Below are positions 7,458 to 16,578 of a stretch of 20,222 nucleotides of DNA, one piece after another. The DNA is from an uncultured Clostridia bacterium (GTDB taxonomy: Bacteria > Bacillota > Clostridia > Christensenellales > Borkfalkiaceae): the NCBI GenBank assembly GCA_934247855.1, contig CAKQKA010000020.1, forward strand, positions 1 through 20,222, in the 5' to 3' direction. The stretch's first letter is position 1. Each line of letters starts with the position of its first letter. The notes under the pieces were generated by a model. That model searched no databases. It was not told the origin of the DNA and saw nothing but the letters and a program-made list of their open reading frames with translations. A program made the translations under genes and the position numbers.

Positions 7458-9178
7458 CTTATAACGTCTCCCGTAATAGGATCGAATAATTGCATATCTG
7501 CTTTGTCAAAGTACACCGCTATCCGGTCTGAAACGGTAATTTTGTCTTTCGCGTCGTAACGACCTACCATATCCTTACCGCAAAAATCGAAGTGCACACT
7601 GTATTCGCCGCCGAGTAATTCGCACACGGTGGGATAGGCAACGACCGCTCCTTCCTCCGTCGCGTCTTTGACTTTTTCTATACGCATACGCTCCGAACGC
7701 ACGCCTATCGTAAGGTTGTGCGAGGATTGCAGGCATTTTTCGAGTTGCAACAATTTTTTGCGACAAATTTCGCGTTCAAAGGCAAATTCGTCGGCTTTTT
7801 CGTCCTTCTTTTTCAAACGGCTTATCAACTTAATTATCGCGCCGATCATAGTTTTTTTCTTCTGAACGGAGTGCTTGTCGTGCTTGGCTTCGCCCGTTGC
7901 GGACAAAATTTTAAGAATACTTTCCTTCGCTTTTACGTCGAAGTTATCCTTAAACGCCTTAAACTCGTTTATCTTCGCTCTGTAAAATTCGTCGTGTTTT
8001 AGGCGGAAATTTTCGCCCAGATCGTATTTTAACCCGCAAACGTTCAAACTCGCGTCGTCTTGCGAATATTCGCCGCTGAAAATATTCATTGCGGGCGAAC
8101 CTATAAAGCGCGCGACGAAAATATTGTCGGGGTGATTATAAACTTCCTCGGGCGTGCCGATTTGCTGAATAAACCCGCGGGACATAACCACTATACGCGT
8201 CGCCATGGTCATGGCTTCGGTCTGGTCGTGCGTTACGTAAATTGTGGTAGCGTTTATTTTATTATGTAATTTTACGATTTCGCTGCGCATGGTAAGACGC
8301 AGTTTGGCGTCGAGGTTGGATAAAGGTTCGTCCATCATAAAGATGGGAACGTTTTTGATTATCGCTCGCCCAAGTGCAACGCGTTGCATCTGACCGCCGG
8401 AAAGTTCTTTCGGCAGTTTATCGAGATACGGCACGATATCCAACTTTTCAGCCGCCTCGAAAACCTTAATACGGATTTCGTACGGCAAAAGTTTACGGTT
8501 TTCCGTTATAATGTCACCGTTTTCGTCGAGCAACCGACACTCGTCGTCAAATATTTCGCCTTCTTCTCGTGCGCGCGCTTTGATTTCTTCAAATTGTATT
8601 CCGAGCAAAGTCCGATACTCTTCCGCTTTGCTTTCCGATTCGCAACCGCTAAGGAGTTTCCCCGCAGCCTCGGGGGAAATGCGTAAAGACGCAGATAATT
8701 CGTCGGCGTGTCTGCCGTCGCTTCCCTTACCGCTTTTAACCGACGATACGACTTTGACAAGGTCATCGACGCCGTAAGAATCGAATACGTGCAGTTGTTC
8801 CCATACGACGTAGGCTTTTTTGTTGCGCGCGGGTACGGGATAAGTATTTATGGTAAGAGGAAACGCGATGTTCTGATAAACGTTCATCTGCGGATACAAG
8901 GCGTAACTTTGGAAAACTATCGCCATTTTACGCTCGTTGCTCGGTTTGTAGTTTAAAAGTTCGTCGAGAAGAAATATATCTCCCGAAGTTATATCTTCAA
9001 GCCCCGCTATCATACGCAAAGTCGTGCTTTTACCGCAGCCGGAAGGTCCTACAATTACGATAAAATCACGTTTATTTACGTCCAAATTGAAGTCGTGCAC
9101 GGCTTTTTCGCCGTTAGGATATACCTTTTCGAGGTGTTGTAATGTTAAAAACGGTTTATTTTTCAATTGTTCTGTCAT
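7454..9178 (-). CDS. Sugar ABC importer ATPase, MsmX/UgpC-like, with two large insertions
   Basis: 574 aa, against roughly 365-370 for MsmX/UgpC/MalK proteins. All catalytic motifs are intact: Walker A GPSGCGKST (44-52), Q-loop VFQSYALYPQ (Gln90), signature LSGGQMQRVALGRAI (259-273), Walker B IFMMDEP (279-285, Glu284), D-loop SNLD and H-loop YVTHDQTEA (His317). The Q-loop to signature distance is about 168 residues instead of about 50; the extra segment (about 111-228) is acidic and Lys-rich and resembles nothing I recognise. A second extra segment (about 380-487) splits the C-terminal OB/TOBE-like regulatory domain, resuming at LTIGVRSERMRIE. Part of it (KKKTMIGAIIKLISRLKKK) looks amphipathic and basic. 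The frame is continuous, so it is not a frameshift artefact. It overlaps the MalG-like gene and lacI by 4 bp each (ATGA). Confidence 0.93.
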   Translation of the reverse strand: MTEQLKNKPFLTLQHLEKVYPNGEKAVHDFNLDVNKRDFIVIVGPSGCGKSTTLRMIAGLEDITSGDIFLLDELLNYKPSNERKMAIVFQSYALYPQMNVYQNIAFPLTINTYPVPARNKKAYVVWEQLHVFDSYGVDDLVKVVSSVKSGKGSDGRHADELSASLRISPEAAGKLLSGCESESKAEEYRTLLGIQFEEIKARAREEGEIFDDECRLLDENGDIITENRKLLPYEIRIKVFEAAEKLDIVPYLDKLPKELSGGQMQRVALGRAIIKNVPIFMMDEPLSNLDAKLRLTMRSEIVKLHNKINATTIYVTHDQTEAMTMATRIVVMSRGFIQQIGTPEEVYNHPDNIFVARFIGSPAMNIFSGEYSQDDASLNVCGLKYDLGENFRLKHDEFYRAKINEFKAFKDNFDVKAKESILKILSATGEAKHDKHSVQKKKTMIGAIIKLISRLKKKDEKADEFAFEREICRKKLLQLEKCLQSSHNLTIGVRSERMRIEKVKDATEEGAVVAYPTVCELLGGEYSVHFDFCGKDMVGRYDAKDKITVSDRIAVYFDKADMQLFDPITGDVIR

Positions 9179-10095
9179 CCTTTTACCCCCGTTGACGCAA
9201 GACCGTCAATCATTTTGTTTTGCGTAATGATAAATATAATTACTATGGGAATAAGAGCGAATACGCTCGTTGCCATGGCTATGCCGGTCGCCGACCACCC
9301 GCCTCCGCCCGTATAACCCGTAAGCGCGACGGTAATAGTATTCCAGTAAGATTTTTGACCGCTCAGTAAAAGTTGCGGCCACATAAGACTGTTCCAACTG
9401 CCGGTGAAAGTAAACAATACTATCAGCATAACGGTGGATTTTGCAAGCGGGCAAACTATTCTTCTGAATATAACCATACTGCTTGCGCCGTCGCTTTTCG
9501 CACTGTCAACTATATCCATTGGTATGGACAAAAAAAAGTTGCGCATAAGAAGCATATTGAATATGCCCGTAATACCCGGCACTATCAGCCACATATAAAT
9601 GTAAGCGTACGTCGCTACGTCGCTCGTTATATTAAGCTCCCAACGTATGCGCGAATATATTGCGAAGGACGGCGCCGTTCCTATAACGCCCGGAACAGCC
9701 ATCCATACGAGCAGAAACTTTACGATAGCGTCTTTTCCCTTGAAGCGTAAAAACACCACCGCGTACGCCGTAAGAAGGTCAACCGCCACCGTAAGACCAA
9801 CCGTTGCGAGAGTACTCCACAAAGAGTTAAACATCCATACGGGCATATTGTCTATTTTGCCTTCGCGAACGATAAAGCCCGTATAATGTTTCAGCGTCCA
9901 TTCGCTCCGGGCGGACGGGAATAATTTTTCCGGGTGAGTCTGTAAGTCGAAATCGGATTTAAAAGACGTACCTACCATATAAATAAGAGGTAGTACCCAT
10001 ATTACCGAAATTACGAACATAACGACGAAGGATACGATTTTTTCACGGCGTCTTGTAAGTTCGGACTTAGTCAGCCGACGTTTATTTTCAATCAT
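9175..10095 (-). CDS. Carbohydrate ABC transporter permease, MalG-like
   Basis: 306 aa integral membrane protein with about six hydrophobic helices, the first at about 20-43. The cytoplasmic EAA loop that docks the ATPase is at 197-217 (DSAKSDGASSMVIFRRIVCPL region), with the Asp-Gly pair at 202-203. The protein ends GLASTGVKG, the usual ending of MalG-type (CUT1) permeases. The start has a strong AGGAGGT site 5 nt upstream. It overlaps the MalF-like gene by 8 bp and the ATPase by 4 bp, consistent with stoichiometric production of a MalF-MalG-ATPase2 importer. The first EAA residue is Asp instead of Glu, a conservative change. Confidence 0.94.
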   Translation of the reverse strand: MIENKRRLTKSELTRRREKIVSFVVMFVISVIWVLPLIYMVGTSFKSDFDLQTHPEKLFPSARSEWTLKHYTGFIVREGKIDNMPVWMFNSLWSTLATVGLTVAVDLLTAYAVVFLRFKGKDAIVKFLLVWMAVPGVIGTAPSFAIYSRIRWELNITSDVATYAYIYMWLIVPGITGIFNMLLMRNFFLSIPMDIVDSAKSDGASSMVIFRRIVCPLAKSTVMLIVLFTFTGSWNSLMWPQLLLSGQKSYWNTITVALTGYTGGGGWSATGIAMATSVFALIPIVIIFIITQNKMIDGLASTGVKG

Positions 10096-11134
10096 TCCGC
10101 ACCTCCTCGGTTAATATTGCGGTGTTTACGCCCGCTCCGTCAAGGACAGCGGTATTTTTAACGAAACTTCTGCACATCTGAGTGTAACGCGTCTTTTTGC
10201 GCCTCGGCGCGGCCACTTTACGTTCTATAACGCTGAAAACAAGCACTATAAGCCCGAAAACGATAGCCGCCGCGCACAGATAGCCCGTCTGTTTGGCGTA
10301 AGCCACGCCGCCCATAAGGTATTTTTGTATAAACATCATGGGCGCGACGAAAATATTTTCGTTTTCGTAAGTATTTAACACGTAAGGTTGCGCGTACAGA
10401 TTAAGATACCCTATAAGAGTATTGAACAAGCACACGTTTATTGCGGGGCGAATATTCGGCAAAGTTACGGTTACGATACGCTGAAAGCGGTTTCCTCCGT
10501 CCATTTCGCACGCTTCGTAAAGAGATTTCGGAACGTCTCTCAGTGCGCCCGAAAAAATAACGAAGTTCGTACCCGTTTGCCACCAGATACTTGCAATAAG
10601 CATAACCACCCACCTTAACGTATCGCCTTGCCAGGGCTTTCCCGCAAGCCATTCTACTTTTACGCCGAAAAGCGCATTGATAAACCCCGTTTCGTCGCCT
10701 TTGAACATATTGCCGAAAATGATACCGACTATCGTTACCGAAACTATGCTCGGCAGATAAACGATAGCCCTGAACAGTTTATACCCCGGCGGATGCATAT
10801 TGATAAAATAAGCGAAAACGAGAGGTATTACGATAAGAAGCGGTACCGCCACGGCGTCAAAAAGGAACATCGTGAGGAAACTGTCCCAGAAGGTTTTGGA
10901 AATGGGATGGTTAAAATCGAGTATAATCAGATAGTTATCAAAGGCGACAAACTTATTGCCTTCCGGAAGATAGGGATTGTAACTCATAAAACTGAATACG
11001 AAGCCCATAACAACCGGAATTACCGTGAAAACCAGAAACACAACCAAAAAAGGGCTCATCAAAAGAAGCGCAAGAAGCGCCTCTTTTCTTTTACGAGCCT
11101 TTTGTTGTTTGATTTTTAACGTTGAGTCTATCAT
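10088..11134 (-). CDS. Carbohydrate ABC transporter permease, MalF-like
   Basis: 348 aa membrane protein with a basic N-terminus and about six hydrophobic segments (roughly 19-49, 88-112, 120-145, 175-197, 230-250, 285-303). The EAA loop is EACEMDGGNRFQRIVTVTLP (207-226), matching the EAAxxDGA consensus of CUT1 permeases. Unusually, about 45 residues follow the last helix (304-348), basic at first (RKVAAPRRKKTRY). Typical single-gene homologues end soon after the last helix. This tail would be cytoplasmic, near the enlarged ATPase, so a joint adaptation is possible but speculative. The start is supported by AAGGTGG about 5 nt upstream. It lies 14 bp after the second binding-protein gene. Confidence 0.93.
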   Translation of the reverse strand: MIDSTLKIKQQKARKRKEALLALLLMSPFLVVFLVFTVIPVVMGFVFSFMSYNPYLPEGNKFVAFDNYLIILDFNHPISKTFWDSFLTMFLFDAVAVPLLIVIPLVFAYFINMHPPGYKLFRAIVYLPSIVSVTIVGIIFGNMFKGDETGFINALFGVKVEWLAGKPWQGDTLRWVVMLIASIWWQTGTNFVIFSGALRDVPKSLYEACEMDGGNRFQRIVTVTLPNIRPAINVCLFNTLIGYLNLYAQPYVLNTYENENIFVAPMMFIQKYLMGGVAYAKQTGYLCAAAIVFGLIVLVFSVIERKVAAPRRKKTRYTQMCRSFVKNTAVLDGAGVNTAILTEEVRND

Positions 11135-11148
11135 TTAAGCCACCTTTT

Positions 11149-12606
11149 TTAACCGAAGAAACTGATGCTGTTATTCGCAGCTTCCTGTTTCTGTCTTATG
11201 GTAGAAAAATCACTCTCTTCCGTATGATTATCGCTTCTGTCTACGGTATCGGCGAATATTGCTTTCAGGTTATCTACGATTGCCGCGTAATGAGGCGTCG
11301 AACCTATGCAACAGAAGTTATCGATGTCGGGATAAAATTTACCGATGAAGTTTGCAACGTAATCCGATTGAGAATATTCAGGGTTTGCCAAAATGATTTT
11401 AGACGCGCTCATATGCCCCGCCTTCGCCCATTCGGCGCCGACGTCCGCACGGGACGTAAACCATTTTATAAACTCTAAAATAGCGGCTTTTTTGTTTATA
11501 TCTGTAACCGTTTTGGACATTGCGAAGAAATGGCTGTCGCCGTATATGTGATTTTTGTACGGCTTATCGGTATCTTCCATGGCAAACCAACCTTCAAAAC
11601 TCGTTCCGCCGAGAGTATCTCTCATCAATTCGGTTTCGCTTACGTTCTGACTTGCGGCAAAACTATGAACGAGGTTACTCATATCCCACGGCTCTACAAC
11701 GTAGAACAATCTGTTTCCGCCCATAAAGCCCGTAAGCGCCGAGGATTTTCCTTCGGCAAAAGTCGCGTAAGCGAGTTTGAACAATTCACGGAAAGATTCG
11801 CTTGCTTTTCTTATAGCGTTACGATTCGTTTCGTTGTCGTACCAGGTGGCAAGATAAGTTTTTTCGTCGTAAAGCGACGCGCCGTTCTGAAGTATCGCGC
11901 TGAGATATACGTAGTTGGTAAAATAGTTTTCACCCGTAGCCCATGCGATGGCGGATCCGTTGTATTTGTCCTTAAAGGCTTTGCAAACCGCAAAAAGTTC
12001 TTTTCTGTTCGTGGGAAGTTGCATATTTAACGAAGCAAGCAGTTTTTTGTTGTAGAAAACTACGAGGCTCTGGCAGTCAACGGGTACGCTGAAAGTATAA
12101 TCGTCGTAACCTGCCGACATATATTTTGCAAGCCCGTCGGCGTAATCCTTCGCTTCTATTTTTATACCGCTTTTTTCCATTGCCTCGTTCAAAGGCTGGA
12201 TAAGTTTGTTATCGGCAAAGTTTTTATGCGACTTCTGGTGCGACATGATAAGGTCGGGCGCGTTGCTGTTTTGCGTAATTTTGGCGGCAACGTCGCGTTC
12301 GTACTCGCCTTGCCCGGTATTCGTTACGTTTACGCGGATTTTTCCGTTGTATTCGCGGTTAAACCTTTGTACGAGCATATTAAAAGCGTCTTTATCGTCG
12401 CCCGCTACTACCGTTTCGAGTTTTACGCTCACGTTTTTGAATACGACTTTGCCGTCCGCGTCTTTTTCAAGTTCGCCTTCGGTCGTCCACCATTTGTTTT
12501 TATCGGGATTACCCGGATCTTTGGGCGAGCAGGCGCAAAACACGACGGCCGTCACGATACATAAAATAAAGCAAATTATTGTTCTGAAAACGTTTTTCTT
12601 CATCAT
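11149..12606 (-). CDS. Extracellular solute-binding lipoprotein (sugar ABC importer, family 1-like), second of two
   Basis: About 485 aa. The signal peptide (MMKKN, hydrophobic stretch to residue 23) ends in lipobox FCAC with acylated Cys26. The mature protein has the family-1 sugar-binding fold signs: a window such as FNMLVQRFNREYNGKIRV near 75-92, then PDLIMSHQK and VPVDCQSLVVFYNKKLL. It delivers substrate to the MalF/MalG-like permeases encoded 14 bp downstream. Two adjacent ATGs exist (12606 and 12603). The TCCTCC complement (AGGAGG) lies 5 nt before the first and 8 nt before the second, so initiation at the second Met is at least as likely; the lipoprotein is unchanged. It follows the GH97 gene by 12 bp. 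Confidence 0.93.
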   Translation of the reverse strand: MMKKNVFRTIICFILCIVTAVVFCACSPKDPGNPDKNKWWTTEGELEKDADGKVVFKNVSVKLETVVAGDDKDAFNMLVQRFNREYNGKIRVNVTNTGQGEYERDVAAKITQNSNAPDLIMSHQKSHKNFADNKLIQPLNEAMEKSGIKIEAKDYADGLAKYMSAGYDDYTFSVPVDCQSLVVFYNKKLLASLNMQLPTNRKELFAVCKAFKDKYNGSAIAWATGENYFTNYVYLSAILQNGASLYDEKTYLATWYDNETNRNAIRKASESFRELFKLAYATFAEGKSSALTGFMGGNRLFYVVEPWDMSNLVHSFAASQNVSETELMRDTLGGTSFEGWFAMEDTDKPYKNHIYGDSHFFAMSKTVTDINKKAAILEFIKWFTSRADVGAEWAKAGHMSASKIILANPEYSQSDYVANFIGKFYPDIDNFCCIGSTPHYAAIVDNLKAIFADTVDRSDNHTEESDFSTIRQKQEAANNSISFFG

Positions 12607-12618
12607 TTAATCCTCCTT

Positions 12619-14616
12619 TTATTTGGATAAGCGTATGACCAAGCCGCCTTTGGCGAACAATTTGAAGGTCTTTACGTCGTTTTTGGTTATCGTAACCGTT
12701 TCTTTGTTTACCTTTTTACCGGCTTCGTCCGCGTCGGTAAATATTTCAGCCTTGTAACTGCCCTCGTCGAGGAAAGAAAAGTCTATCGTTACGCTGTCCT
12801 CGAAGGACGCGTTGATTGCCCCTACAAACCAGTATTTTTCGGTTTGCACGGCGGCGCAGTAATAAAAATCGGGCTGACCGCCGAGGAACACCGTTTGTTG
12901 TTTCAAAGACGGGATAGATTTATAGAAAGAATAGATGGTCGTATCTTTATAGGTGGCGGAGTAATCGCCCATCATGGGCATACCGGATTCGAATAACACG
13001 GCAAGCGCCATCTGATGCGCCATGGTAATATTGTCGCTCAACGGTTTTGCCACGGGGGTAAAGTCGGTAGGTCCTATAACGTTACGGACGAACATTTCGT
13101 TTACCGTTACGTCTGCGGAAACACGTTTGAACTCGTTGCCGTAAACTGCTTCGCGGTTAATGACGTTGGGATACTCGCGGCGTTCTCCCGTGGGCTTGTT
13201 GGAGCCGTGGCAGTTTACAACCATTCGTAATTTAGCGGTTTCCTGATAAATACTTTCGTACCATTTTATAGTGTCGATATCTTCGCCCTGATGGGAAGGA
13301 TCGGTTGCGTTCTGACCGTCGAAGAAGTCTATTTTTATACCGGCTACGCCGAGGCTTGCCCAGCGTGTAAGTTTTGCTTTCAATATTTCAACGTTTCCGT
13401 TGCCGAAGTCTGAAAGCGCGTTGCACCAGACGAGAACTTTCACGCCTTCCTTTGTTGCCTCTTTAACGAATTTTTCAAGTGTTGCGTCGGAGGTATCGCT
13501 GTTCCAGCCGCCGTCCAATAAAACGTACTTCCAGCCCATCGTTTTTGCAAGCGCAAGATATTCGCGGTGAAGCGAAAAGTCGTTTTGCGGGCGTTTGCCG
13601 TCGTAAATAAGCCAACTCCACGCGCATACGCCGGGTTCTACCCAGTCGTAAGTATAAGTTTCTTTTTCTTCCGCGGTAAGGCTTTCGTAATCGTCGGGTT
13701 TCCAGTACTCGACGTTATCGTAAACTTTTTCTACGAGTTCCGAGGTGTTTACCGTAGCCATGTCGCCGACGATGCCTACGCGCCAGGGCGAATTAAACGG
13801 ATAAGATACCTTGTTATCGTCGAGTTTTATACCCGCGGGCGTGTGTACCGTCTGCAGAACGCCGGAACCGTTATCGCCGTCTTTTATCTTTAAAAACGAT
13901 CCGTAAAAACCGCTTCCCACCAGGTGAGATTCCATTATAAGCGAATAATACTCGGAATCGGGAACGTTATAAAGTAACGGCATGGCTACATATTGCGCGT
14001 CGGTAAGTTCCGATACCGTACGCGCCTGATAAGAAGTTTCGTACGAGAAGCAGTTTTTACCGCCGAAATTCGTTACGTATTCCTGCGACCACATAGTTGC
14101 GTTCTGAGGAACGGCAAAGGTGGTATCTTCGCTTTTTACCGTCATAACGCCGCTTGCGCCGTCGGTTCTTCTTACGACGTATCTGAAGGCGTAACCGTCG
14201 TCGTAAACGCGCATTATAACGTCAAGATAAAACTCCCACGCTTTCAGCGTGATAGTGGTTTCGTTGGCGTCGTAAACGACTTTTTTAACCTTGCCGGAAA
14301 CGTTTTCGTATTCGCCCTGTACCTTTTTCTGACTTACGTTGTCAACGATAGTCATAGACAGATCGTCTTCTTCGATATCGAAGCCCAAAGAAGATTTTCC
14401 CACTACGGTTTTGCCGTTTTTGGTTACGCCGTACGTAAGTTTTCCGTAGGCATCCATAGTAAGTTCGGCGCAAATCGTCTGATCGGGAGAAGTTACCTTC
14501 CATTTGCCTTTATCGGCAAGGTTATCCGATTGCTTAGGTCCGTTGCAGGCAACAAGCCCTATCGCCGAAAGAATACAAAGAGCAATGCAAACAAAAATTA
14601 AAGTTAATTTTTTCAT
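12619..14616 (-). CDS. GH97 surface lipoprotein glycosidase, retaining-type (alpha-galactosidase-like)
   Basis: 665 aa with a lipobox LVAC (Cys24), so it is anchored outside the cell. The N-terminal beta-sandwich domain is about 38-290, ending with NSPWRVGIVGDMA (275-287), a GH97 landmark. The barrel has WVEPGVCAWSW (325-335), GWKYVLLDGGWN (361-372) and GIKIDFFDG (426-434). NCHGSNKPTGERREYPNVINREAVYGNE runs from about 468 to 495. Asp430 matches the position of the nucleophile in retaining GH97 alpha-galactosidases; inverting SusB-type enzymes lack it. Glu489 is the likely acid/base. A small C-terminal beta domain (about 575-665) ends the protein. AGGAG 7 nt upstream overlaps the stop of the preceding gene. 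Placement between two binding proteins suggests trimming at the surface coupled to capture. Alpha-galactosidase is the best guess, alpha-glucosidase the alternative. Confidence 0.9.
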   Translation of the reverse strand: MKKLTLIFVCIALCILSAIGLVACNGPKQSDNLADKGKWKVTSPDQTICAELTMDAYGKLTYGVTKNGKTVVGKSSLGFDIEEDDLSMTIVDNVSQKKVQGEYENVSGKVKKVVYDANETTITLKAWEFYLDVIMRVYDDGYAFRYVVRRTDGASGVMTVKSEDTTFAVPQNATMWSQEYVTNFGGKNCFSYETSYQARTVSELTDAQYVAMPLLYNVPDSEYYSLIMESHLVGSGFYGSFLKIKDGDNGSGVLQTVHTPAGIKLDDNKVSYPFNSPWRVGIVGDMATVNTSELVEKVYDNVEYWKPDDYESLTAEEKETYTYDWVEPGVCAWSWLIYDGKRPQNDFSLHREYLALAKTMGWKYVLLDGGWNSDTSDATLEKFVKEATKEGVKVLVWCNALSDFGNGNVEILKAKLTRWASLGVAGIKIDFFDGQNATDPSHQGEDIDTIKWYESIYQETAKLRMVVNCHGSNKPTGERREYPNVINREAVYGNEFKRVSADVTVNEMFVRNVIGPTDFTPVAKPLSDNITMAHQMALAVLFESGMPMMGDYSATYKDTTIYSFYKSIPSLKQQTVFLGGQPDFYYCAAVQTEKYWFVGAINASFEDSVTIDFSFLDEGSYKAEIFTDADEAGKKVNKETVTITKNDVKTFKLFAKGGLVIRLSK

Positions 14617-14627
14617 AGTATTTCTCC

Positions 14628-16433
14628 TCAGGAAACCATTCCCGCTACTTGCGCGTACAACTCTTTCGTTTTGCTTTCAACCATTTCGCGCGTGGCGTTA
14701 TTGTCGGTCAGGAACGGAATAATGACTCCTTCCGCCGCAATTTTGTTTACTATAAGTTTGATGTTGGCGCAACCCGCCAGAGTGTAATAGTTTTCGGGTA
14801 AGCACGCGCTACGGATGATTTTTACCGTAGGGTTCTTTGAATTTACGTACTCGGGATTATTGATGGCTTTTTTATGCAAAGGAACGAATCCTTTTTCGGC
14901 AAACTTATAAGCATTTTCGGAAACGTATTTGGCAAATTCCGCCGCCGCGCAGATCTTTAAAGGATCCGCAAGCACGTTGGTTGCCTTATTGTAAAAACCG
15001 ATACCCCAGGTGTGTACGGGAACGCGATTTTTTGCTTCGCCGTCAATATCGGTCATCAACCCGCTTATGGGCAAAACCCCTAATTCAGAGTTTGACGCTA
15101 TCGCCGCTTCGCCGCCTGCCCACGTTTGCATGCCCATAAGAGCGTTTTGTTTGGATACGTAATCGTAGATAGCGTCGCCGCTCAAATTCATTGCGGCGCC
15201 CTTGTTTAAGCCGTTTGCGCCGAATAAATCGTAAGTCGTCGTCATTGCGGCGGTCGCGCGTTGCATAACGCCTTCCTGTAACCATTTATTAAGGTAAACG
15301 CCGTCGGCGAAATTGTAGTAGTCCGCTTCGTTCTGAGCAAAAGCCGTAAAACTCGGCGCTTCCATGTATGACCATTGCGTCGTGGTTACTATGCTTTTAA
15401 ATGAAGCGTTTGAAGCCTCTCCTTTGGCGGCTTTTTTCAAAAGAGCGCTTAATTCGGAATAATTTGAAGGTAACGGATTACTTCCGTTATATCTTGACAT
15501 AAGGGTTTTATTATAGACGAAATACGGCGCGTAAGCCGCTACGGGTACCTGCAACAAAACGCCCTTGTTTTTACATTCGTTGGTAGCGCCCTCGTAATAA
15601 TCGTCGTTACTGACGTCTAAACCTGCAAAAGAATAAATGTCCGCTATGGGATAATAAGTAGTGTAGCAACGCATCTGTTCGGGCGTTTGCTGAATACGTA
15701 AAAATACGTCGTCCTGATTAAGTAAAGACGTGCCGGTAGAAACAACTATTTTACCTTTGTGTTCGGCGTTGAAATCATCGGCGAGTTTTTGTAAAACCTC
15801 GGAAGAGCATACGTGCTGAACGCTATTCCAGATGTAAACGCGGGTATTTTCGTATTTTATGCTTCCGTCCGCGTTACGAGGAATATTCATGGTGTAGCTA
15901 TACTTCGCGTGAAGAACCATATTTTCTTTCACGGCGGACTTTCCGAACTTGAATTCTTCGGTAAAGTCTTTATCGGCGTACCAGCCGACGAGTTCCATAC
16001 CGAAGCGTTTGTGTTGCGGTTTGTATTTTTCGGCTATCGTACTGCCTTTTTCGACTTCTATAACTTTATTCGTCGCGCCCGCGTAACCGAAGTCGAAGGT
16101 TACGGTCGTAACGCCGGATTTGACTTTCCATACGGCGTACAAAGACAAATCTTTATATACTTTGTCCGAAAAATCGTATTTGTTTTTGCCGGCGCTGTCG
16201 GTTGCCCAGTATTCGATACGATACCCTTCCCTCGTTGCTTTCCATTCGGGCGCGTTGGTACCCGACTGTACGGGGTAAACGCGTTTGTCGGCGCCGTCGT
16301 AATTCAGGTTATAAGTAACGTCGTAACTTTTCTTGTCGCCGCCGGTTTGTTCGTCGCACGCAGATAAAGCCAACGTACCGAAAACCATTAAAAACGCCAA
16401 CGACAAGGCTAACAGTCTTGTTTTTGCTTTCAT
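14628..16433 (-). CDS. Solute-binding lipoprotein fused to two N-terminal InlB-type B-repeats
   Basis: 601 aa, lipobox LSAC with Cys26. After the anchor come two repeats of the Listeria/InlB B-repeat (Flg_new) type. Repeat 1 is about 36-103 (begins YDVTYNLNYDG, ends LSLYAVW) and repeat 2 about 109-180 (TVTFDFGYAG to LHAKYS), with the usual EGYRIEYW and GMELVGWYADKDF centres. Residues from about 197 form an extracellular solute-binding domain (NTRVYIWNSVQHVCSSEVLQ start; KLADDFNAEHKGKIVVSTG). Usual sugar-binding proteins carry no such repeats. They may act as a spacer through the wall or a surface contact module. AAGGAG lies 7 nt before the ATG. It is the first gene after the dyad-rich spacer, 11 bp before the GH97 gene. 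Whether it feeds the same permeases as the second binding protein is inferred from position. Confidence 0.9.
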   Translation of the reverse strand: MKAKTRLLALSLAFLMVFGTLALSACDEQTGGDKKSYDVTYNLNYDGADKRVYPVQSGTNAPEWKATREGYRIEYWATDSAGKNKYDFSDKVYKDLSLYAVWKVKSGVTTVTFDFGYAGATNKVIEVEKGSTIAEKYKPQHKRFGMELVGWYADKDFTEEFKFGKSAVKENMVLHAKYSYTMNIPRNADGSIKYENTRVYIWNSVQHVCSSEVLQKLADDFNAEHKGKIVVSTGTSLLNQDDVFLRIQQTPEQMRCYTTYYPIADIYSFAGLDVSNDDYYEGATNECKNKGVLLQVPVAAYAPYFVYNKTLMSRYNGSNPLPSNYSELSALLKKAAKGEASNASFKSIVTTTQWSYMEAPSFTAFAQNEADYYNFADGVYLNKWLQEGVMQRATAAMTTTYDLFGANGLNKGAAMNLSGDAIYDYVSKQNALMGMQTWAGGEAAIASNSELGVLPISGLMTDIDGEAKNRVPVHTWGIGFYNKATNVLADPLKICAAAEFAKYVSENAYKFAEKGFVPLHKKAINNPEYVNSKNPTVKIIRSACLPENYYTLAGCANIKLIVNKIAAEGVIIPFLTDNNATREMVESKTKELYAQVAGMVS

Positions 16434-16578
16434 ACGGTTGCTCCTTTATTTTTTATATCGTAACCGCGCAATTTTTGCGATTTTTAAAAATTTTTTGCGA
16501 ATTTATTTTTTATCGGTTATTTTTAATCGTCTTTCAGGTAAGGTTTTTAGCCCGAACCTTTATAAAACGACCGTTTTC

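Noticed and set aside
8506..8766. Possible separate small gene or frameshift inside the enlarged ATPase
   Set aside because: The ATPase frame is uninterrupted with conserved motifs on both sides of the insert; other frames here have no start signal or similarity.
13993..14601. Long plus-strand open frame (about 200 codons) opposite the GH97 gene
   Set aside because: Exactly antisense to a well-supported GH97 gene. Its composition is that of a shadow frame with no domain and no ribosome binding site; the same holds for plus-strand frames at 15813-16367, 18372-18902, 11530-12030 and 10628-11119.
16452..16480. TATAAA with TCGCAA 17 bp upstream on minus, before the first binding-protein gene
   Set aside because: The -35 match is 3/6 and the start point would fall on the ribosome binding site, leaving no usable leader.
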